The position numbers and the translations under genes were made by a program. Shown here piece after piece: positions 58,570-64,000 of a stretch of 64,000 bases of DNA; the first letter of the stretch is position 1; the number at the start of each line of letters is the position of its first letter. A model generated the notes under the pieces. That model had not been told where the DNA came from. It ran no database searches and worked only from the letters and a program-made list of their open reading frames with translations. Origin of the DNA: Miscanthus floridulus (lineage: Eukaryota > Streptophyta > Magnoliopsida > Poales > Poaceae); assembly GCF_019320115.1 (NCBI RefSeq), contig NC_089584.1:102534320-102598319 (forward strand), written 5' to 3'.

Positions 58570-59098
58570 GGCCAATCTCAATGCTTAGTTTCACTACACG
58601 ATTTCCAAAACGCCACATCAACTTGAGCGGGATGAAACAATGAATGAAACTAGCCTTCACAATGCTGCGTTTCATTTCACCAATTCCAAAACTAAGTAAA
58701 GCATTTAATTGTTGTACAATGATGGGATCATATGCATCGATTGATTATGTAGCCATCCACACACAGAAGTACGATAAAATGGAACTGCATACGATTGTTC
58801 AGAGTTCAGGTAGCCTTCAACATTCGCATAGAGCAGTTCAACATTCACAGGAACTAAGATAGTAAACTAAGATAGATAAAAAAAATAGTTCAGATAGCCT
58901 AGAGCCTTGCACACGGCCTCTCACTGGTTCTTCTCACAAGACAGATAATCTTCAGTAGTGCAAGATCAGATAGCCTTCAGTAGTGCAGTATTAGATAGCC
59001 TTCAGCCTTCAGCCTTGCTTTCATATAACCTTCAGCCTTGCTTTCATCCTGCAGAAACAAAAAACAGTTCAGTTAATACAGATCAGTGCAGTTAATTC

Positions 59099-60498
59099 TT
59101 AAGGTAGATAACTAACTACAGTAGATAACCAATAATGCAAAAGATAGTCACAAGTACCAGATATATGTGCACGACCACCAAACTTATTCCAAATATGTTC
59201 CACCAAATCATTCTTAAGTCGGCAATGAGCCGATTGATCTCGAATAGAAGTATCTTTTTCTAAAACTCTCTCTAACGGAACATTCTGATCAAGAGAGAAT
59301 TCCGGTTCTTGAACAGTTGATGAACTAGGAGGCACATTTAGATCTAGATTTTTTTCAATAATGTCCTTTTCCTTCTCATCTTCAACTATCATATTGTGAA
59401 GTACGATGCAAGCTAGCACAACATCACAGAGTACATCTCGGTCATATAGACGAGCTGGTCATTTTAAGATGCAAAATCGACGCTGCAATACACCAAAGGC
59501 TCTCTCGATATCCTTTCTTGCCCCTTCTTGCTCCCGTGCATACAACTTCTCCTTCTCAGTGATAGGGAGTCGTATTGACTTAACGAATACTGTCCATTCA
59601 GGGTATATTCCATCAGCAAGAAAATAGCCAGTGTTGTATTGATTCCCATTTACCATGTACTGGACTCTAGGAGCTTGTCCTTGTAGCTCATTGATAAATA
59701 CAGTAGATTGGTTCAAAACATTAATATCATTGTTAGAACCCGCTACTCCAAAGAATGCATGCCAAATCCAAAGATCACGTGATGCCACAACCTCAAGAAT
59801 CAGCGTCGGCACTTTTTGATCACCACGAGTGAACTGACCCTTCCATGCATTTGGGCATCTTTGCCATTGCCAATGCATGCAGTCAATGCTGCCGAACATA
59901 CCAGGAAAACCTCGTCTTTCACCAAGTTTGAGTAGATGTTCAGTATCTTCCATAGTGGGGCGCCTCAGATATCTCTCACCAAATACATCTCTAACCCCTT
60001 TGACAAAATTCTTCATCGCCTCCATTGCGGTAGTCTCTCCTATCTTCAAGTATTCATCTAGTTCATCTGTAGAACTGCCAGTAGCCAATTGGCGAATAGC
60101 TGCAGTACACTTCTGTAGTGGACTGAGCCCTTGCCGATTAACAGCATAACCCTTTGAGCAAAATAATTGGACCATTGGCCTAAGGCCTCAACGATGCGTA
60201 GAAAAAGTGGCCTAGACATACGAAATCTTCGGCGAAAAATATTTGAAGGATAAAGAGGATTTTCTGAGAAATAATCATTAACTAGTTTTTGATGTGCTTC
60301 CTCTCGTGGCCTCTTGATGTGCTTCCTCGGACGGAATCGATGGTCAGAAGCCTCTTGTTGTAGACATTCGATGGTGTACTGTACGACCACCGTGGCTTCA
60401 TTGAGAACATCATCTATGATCTGGCCCTCAGCAAGGAACTCATCCAACGAGTACAGAGGATGTTGACTTCCATCAGGGTTGTCATTTTCCTTAGACAT
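59099..60498 (-). pseudogene. PIF/Harbinger DDE transposase
   Basis: About 466 codons. The start is ATG at 60498 (MSKENDNPDGSQ). The N-terminal region has NPLYPSNIFRRRFRMSRPLF; the DDE_4 domain has GSIDCMHWQW (first Asp), GSNNDINVLNQS (second Asp) and ARKDIERAFGVLQRRF (Glu). The C-terminus reads VVLACIVLHNMIVEDE. Two defects: a 1-bp deletion at about 60130, after SNYFAQ, and TGA at 59459-59461 after RRFCILK, probably from a Trp codon. The three catalytic residues are all on the kept segments. Partner: the Myb-like protein at 60948-62622. Confidence 0.9.
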
Positions 60499-60659
60499 CC
60501 TCAAAGTTGTGCACTAGAATGAGTACAACTCGATGGCAAAAGAATGTGAAAGAGAGAAGGCCTTCGTGTGAGCAAAAGAGAGAAGGCTGAGGTGTGTATA
60601 TATAGGTTCATATGCAGCAGTTTTCACACCTAATGTACATGTGAACACTGTCATGCGTG

Positions 60660-60935
60660 CACTAGATGTGAAACTGCCAATCAAGTGCAGCATTCACACA
60701 TATATAGGGCTACGGGAGTACACATATAAAGGGCTGCATTCACACATATATAGTGCAACATTAAGTCATAAAATATATAGTGCAGCATTAAGTCATAAAA
60801 TAAAGTGCTGCATTCACACATATATAGTGCTACATTCACTGGCTATATAGTGCAGCATTAAGTCTTAAAATAAAGTGTTGTATTCACACATATATAGTGC
60901 TACATTCACACAAATATATAGTGCAGCATTAAGAC
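60660..60935. repeat. Short tandem array inside the PIF element
   Basis: Irregular tandem copies of CATTCACACATATATAGTG, TGCAGCATTAAGTC and ATAAAATA units, about 30-60 bp each, between the two PIF genes. Confidence 0.75.
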
Positions 60936-60947
60936 TGAGAACTAACC

Positions 60948-62622
60948 TTAGTCAGCAAATAACTTTTCCTCAAGCTTATGTAATGCCTTCTCTCGGTTAG
61001 CCTTTTGATCTTCAGACATGTGACTTGTATCTTGATTGAGCAAGGAATTGTAGACCTCAAACATCCTTGCTTCCTTTTGCTCCTTTGCTGCCTTCAAATT
61101 TGCGTTTGATATCTGAATTTGTGCTTCCGTAACCTTTTCGCACTCCACCTTCCGATCTTGCTGCACCTTGATAATTTTCTCAATATTGTTCCCAAGGATG
61201 ACAATTCCTTCCATAACATTATCCTTCTTGCGCTTTCCACTACACTCAGCCTTTGCTGCTTCTCTACCAATGGGACGTGACTGTTCTTCTGGAACATCAA
61301 CTATCTCAGTCTTGTCTTTCTCTTTTTCCTCAAACTATGCACACCATTTGGGCTCCTCTTTTAATATCTTCCACCAATGCACCAACGAAAAACGCTTTCC
61401 AAACCTGCTTTCATATATCTTCTGTGCCTCTTCCTCTAGTATGTCGTCGGTGTATCCGCTTGTACGCATTTGAGTTACCTTAGTCCAAGCGTCATTGAAA
61501 TCAATGATCGATGACTTCAGGTGTGACCAGTGAACCTTCAATTGGTTTATTTCCCTTCTACGCTTCCCATTCCCTTTCCTGTTACTCCTCAGTGATTTCC
61601 TTCCAAAATGTATCAAATTTCTTATCATTACCCCTAACTGGGTCTTTTGAAACATTCAACCAAGCACTGGCCTACAAAATACAAAATAAAAAAATATGAA
61701 CAAATCAAGTATTGTACCAAACACTGGCCTACAAAAAGGAAAATAAAAAACTGATCAGTTACCAGCCTCGTTTCTTCGTCATGAGTCCAATATCTTTTCT
61801 TTACTGCCCTATTTGCCTCACTATTCTCTCCTTCCTCAATGTCAATATTCACCATCTCGTTTGTTGAAGTGCCTTGTTTCACAGCTTGGGGTGGTACTGT
61901 TCCATAGGCACTTGGTGGTGGTGGTGGAGATATTGGGTTCACGTTCATAGTCTGACCAACAAAATGAAAATTTTCTCCTGGCATGTGTGGGTGCGGCGGA
62001 TAGTGTGGTTGTTGAAGGAAATTTATAAAACCACCAGGTGGATAGACCCTGAAGTTTTCACACAATTAAAAAACCAGAAATACTAATTGTAGGCATCAAT
62101 CTATACATCTCTACACACTGAAATCAACTAATTGCAGGCATATTCATCAAAACAAAAAATACTAATTACAGGCATCAATCTATACATCTCTACACACTAA
62201 AATCAACTAATTGCAGGCATATTCATCAAAACAAAAAATACTAATTGCAGGCATAAATCTATACATCTCTACACATCGAAATCAACTGATTACCGTGGAT
62301 CTGGGGCTTGCTGGTTTCCATGTTGAGATGGAAAATTTGGGGGCATGGCTCCCCATCCTGCTCCTTGCGGTGGCCACGGCTTGGAAGAAGGCACACTAGG
62401 GAAGGAAGAAGGCACAACAGGGGCAGATGTCGGTGCTCGACCCAGTGGCGGCTCTAGGGCGGACGGTGCTGGCGGACCCAGTGGCGGTGCTGGGGCGGAC
62501 GGTGGTGGCGCAGCAGCCAGCGGCACTCCTGCTACTTGCAGTGGGGATGAAGACGGCAAAGCAGGGGCCGGCGGAGAAGAAGCTGGAGGGGCTAGCGGCG
62601 TAGGAGAGAACGCCATCTTCAT
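60948..62622 (-). pseudogene. PIF/Harbinger Myb/SANT-like protein
   Basis: Three exons on the complement strand: 62294-62622, 61763-62048 and 60948-61671, with GT/AG introns in phase. The N-terminus is Pro/Ala-rich (MKMAFSPTPLAPP), then NQQAPDPR and YPPGGFINFLQQP. The Myb/SANT-like trihelix spans exons 2 and 3 (KKRYWTHDEETRL / ASAWLNVSKDPVRGNDKKF ... DFNDAWTKVTQMRTSGYTDD). The C-terminus is a long charged helix (KAAKEQKEARMFEVYNSLL). In this superfamily the protein assists the transposase in DNA binding and nuclear entry. Exon 3 has a +1 frameshift near 61585 and a TAG stop near 61337. Confidence 0.85.
62081..62290. repeat. 79-bp tandem repeat in PIF intron 1
   Basis: Units start at 62081, 62160 and 62239, each TACTAATTG.AGGCATCAAT followed by CTATACATCTCTACACAC. 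About 2.6 copies, nearly identical, filling the intron of the Myb-like gene. Confidence 0.9.
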
Positions 62623-63047
62623 TCCAAGGTGGCTGCCTCCGCACCCTTTCCCTCCTTTGTCTCACCGCCTGGAGCTACGACCAACATCCATGGCACTGAA
62701 TCTAGCGGCAGGGTGGGATGGGGAAGGAGAAGAAGGCACACGCAGGGAAGGAGGAAGAAGAAATCGCGCGCGAGGCGGGAGGAATCACGCGCGCGGCGGG
62801 GAATGGGGCGGGAAGGATTGGATCTTTGCGCCTGGAGCACGGGATCGGTGGGATGAAACTCTCCCCTCTCAATGCGGGTGTCGTGGGGTTATTGAGAGCT
62901 TGGAAACAGAGCTAGCGAGTGTCATGGCCATGAAACGAACTTGTTCTCTCTCCTCACCATTTCATGCAAAAAGTTTTCCCATGCTGATGTGTCACCCTAA
63001 TTAATGTGCATGACACTCCCATGACATCAACATTGAGACTGGCCTTA

Positions 63048-63602
63048 GAGCTTCCATCCTAGCAATTAAGCAGCCAGAATATTCATGTGGTTTCTAATAC
63101 GGATAATGAATTAGTAGCAGTAAATGCAGCACCTTTAATCCCAAACATAGTTTGGAGTATTGCTAAAACTTAGAAAATGAACTTAAATGAGACTTTGTAT
63201 CTACTTAGTCTCCCAACGTCGACCATGCAAGTAAGTATTACCAGGATGAGCTGCATTATTAGGTAAGAATATAAGCAGAAAGAATAAGGAGACCTAGAGC
63301 GCGTACCATGGAGACGATGTGCAAGCAGTTGTCGAGCAGCAGCTCGCGCGTGGCAGTGGCCGCCACCTGCTGGTTGAGCTATGCCTGGAGTGCGGTGAGT
63401 AGTGCGCGGATCCGCACGGTAGTGACGATGTATGTCTCTCTACTGTAGAGATGGGGTCTGTACTATACACAAATCAGCAAGCAAAATTTGAAAGGAAAAA
63501 GGAAAAAAACTTGGCCATTTCATCGAACAAATTAGCTGCATTATCAATGGAAGCGTCGACGCTGGTACTGAGCTCGAATCTTGATAGCCACTGGCAAGTG
63601 GC
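63048..63602. other. Unique DNA between PIF element and LTR
   Basis: Contains the candidate exon at 63307-63442. The remainder shows no gene. Confidence 0.4.
63307..63442 (-). pseudogene. Orphan exon of an unidentified gene
   Basis: 136 bp between an acceptor (CTACAG) and a donor (ATG|GTACGC). One frame reads TYIVTTVRIRALLTALQA, a TAG stop, then LNQQVAATATRELLLDNC and LHIVSM. The amphipathic, Leu-rich text, clean phase and GC content look like a true exon; the TAG is one base from CAG (Gln). I do not recognise the protein. The neighbouring PIF element, LINE and LTR may have broken the gene. Confidence 0.4.
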
Positions 63603-64000
63603 TGTTAGATTGATCTCTAACCTAACTGGACCCAACGACCCAGTTGGGCCTTTGATTTGCGCCCTGATCGGGGGTGCCTAGCCCACCATGGCTAGAGGGC
63701 CCCTATCACCCTACGCTATAAAATAAGGTGGGGGCCGGTGACTCTAATCACGAGGTTGACCTGAGCCGACCTCTCCACCGACAAACCCTAAACCTGATCT
63801 AAGCAAGGGGCGCAGCCAGCGATGAGAAGTACCTCCGCCATAGCACGGCACCGTCGTCATCTTCACCACCGGCACCGCATCTCTGACACGTCTTCCCCAA
63901 CCATCGCTGCTTGTGAGCAGACTGCATCAACGAACCCGATGGCGGCCTCCGAACCCTCCCCCTCTGCCATGTCAGGTTTGGTACCTTTCCCCTCCCCTCT
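63603..64000 (+). repeat. Copia LTR, cut by the window end
   Basis: Starts TGTTAGATTGATCTC and shares several blocks with the LTR at 54554. No polypurine tract precedes it, so it is a 5' LTR or solo LTR in the plus orientation rather than a 3' LTR. Confidence 0.7.

Larger units (their letters stand above)
58570..63044 (-). mobile_element. PIF/Harbinger transposon, nearly complete
   Basis: 4475 bp. The ends GGCCAATCTCAATG and CATTGAGACTGGCC are 14-bp inverted repeats with one mismatch, flanked by TTA (58567-58569 and 63045-63047). Both genes expected of an autonomous member are present on the minus strand: a Myb/SANT-like protein (upstream) and a DDE transposase. Each has one frameshift and one stop, so this copy should be non-autonomous unless those are sequencing errors. 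It also holds two short tandem-repeat arrays. Confidence 0.93.

Noticed and set aside
60660..62290. CRISPR-like array
   Set aside because: The repeats are ordinary tandem repeats without unique spacers, inside a eukaryotic transposon.

Overview
This is plant nuclear DNA, most likely from a panicoid grass of the sorghum / sugarcane / Miscanthus group. It has three GC-rich, grass-style genes separated by AT-rich DNA full of Tourist, Stowaway and hAT-type MITEs, a SINE, LTR retrotransposons, a LINE, Mutator-like elements (MULEs) and a PIF/Harbinger element. The genus is inferred from repeat types I recognise, not from a search.

Host genes. (1) On the minus strand, 451-5988, a nine-exon gene for the beta subunit of the mitochondrial processing peptidase, 509 codons, with the HxxEH-x76-E zinc site intact. 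(2) On the plus strand, 29698-31119, a single-exon class II phospholipase A1. (3) On the plus strand, 46958-48472, a single-exon polyamine oxidase of the PAO5 / rice PAO1 type. From memory, the three rice counterparts lie in the same order on rice chromosome 1, so these look like syntenic anchors pushed apart by transposons.

Transposon content. The main finding is a family of three MULEs in one orientation: A (10882-23101), B (33221-39356) and C (41808-46256). Each has about 210-280 bp GC-rich terminal inverted repeats, and once nested insertions are removed each is about 4.3-4.5 kb. Copy C is flanked by a perfect 9-bp target duplication. The only gene inside is a nine-exon plant-mobile-domain (PMD, MAIN/MAIL1-like) gene; I see no transposase. 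The terminal repeat seems to carry a TATA box and a non-coding first exon that splices to the PMD start codon. All three PMD genes are broken by different lesions. A fourth, unrelated-looking MULE (D, 24959-27357) has about 495-bp inverted repeats and a perfect 9-bp duplication.

Nesting. Copy A contains a reverse-oriented Ty3/gypsy chromovirus (13328-21031) with both LTRs, a primer-binding site and a coding region that runs into its 3' LTR. Copy B contains a solo-LTR-like element (33535-35348). Right of the polyamine oxidase lie a degraded Ty1/copia element carrying a gypsy solo LTR and a hAT MITE, then a truncated LINE, then a nearly complete PIF/Harbinger element (58570-63044) with 14-bp inverted repeats, a TTA duplication, a DDE transposase and a Myb/SANT-like protein. 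Each of those two proteins is spoiled by one frameshift and one stop. The right edge enters another LTR of the same copia family, next to an orphan exon of an unidentified gene.
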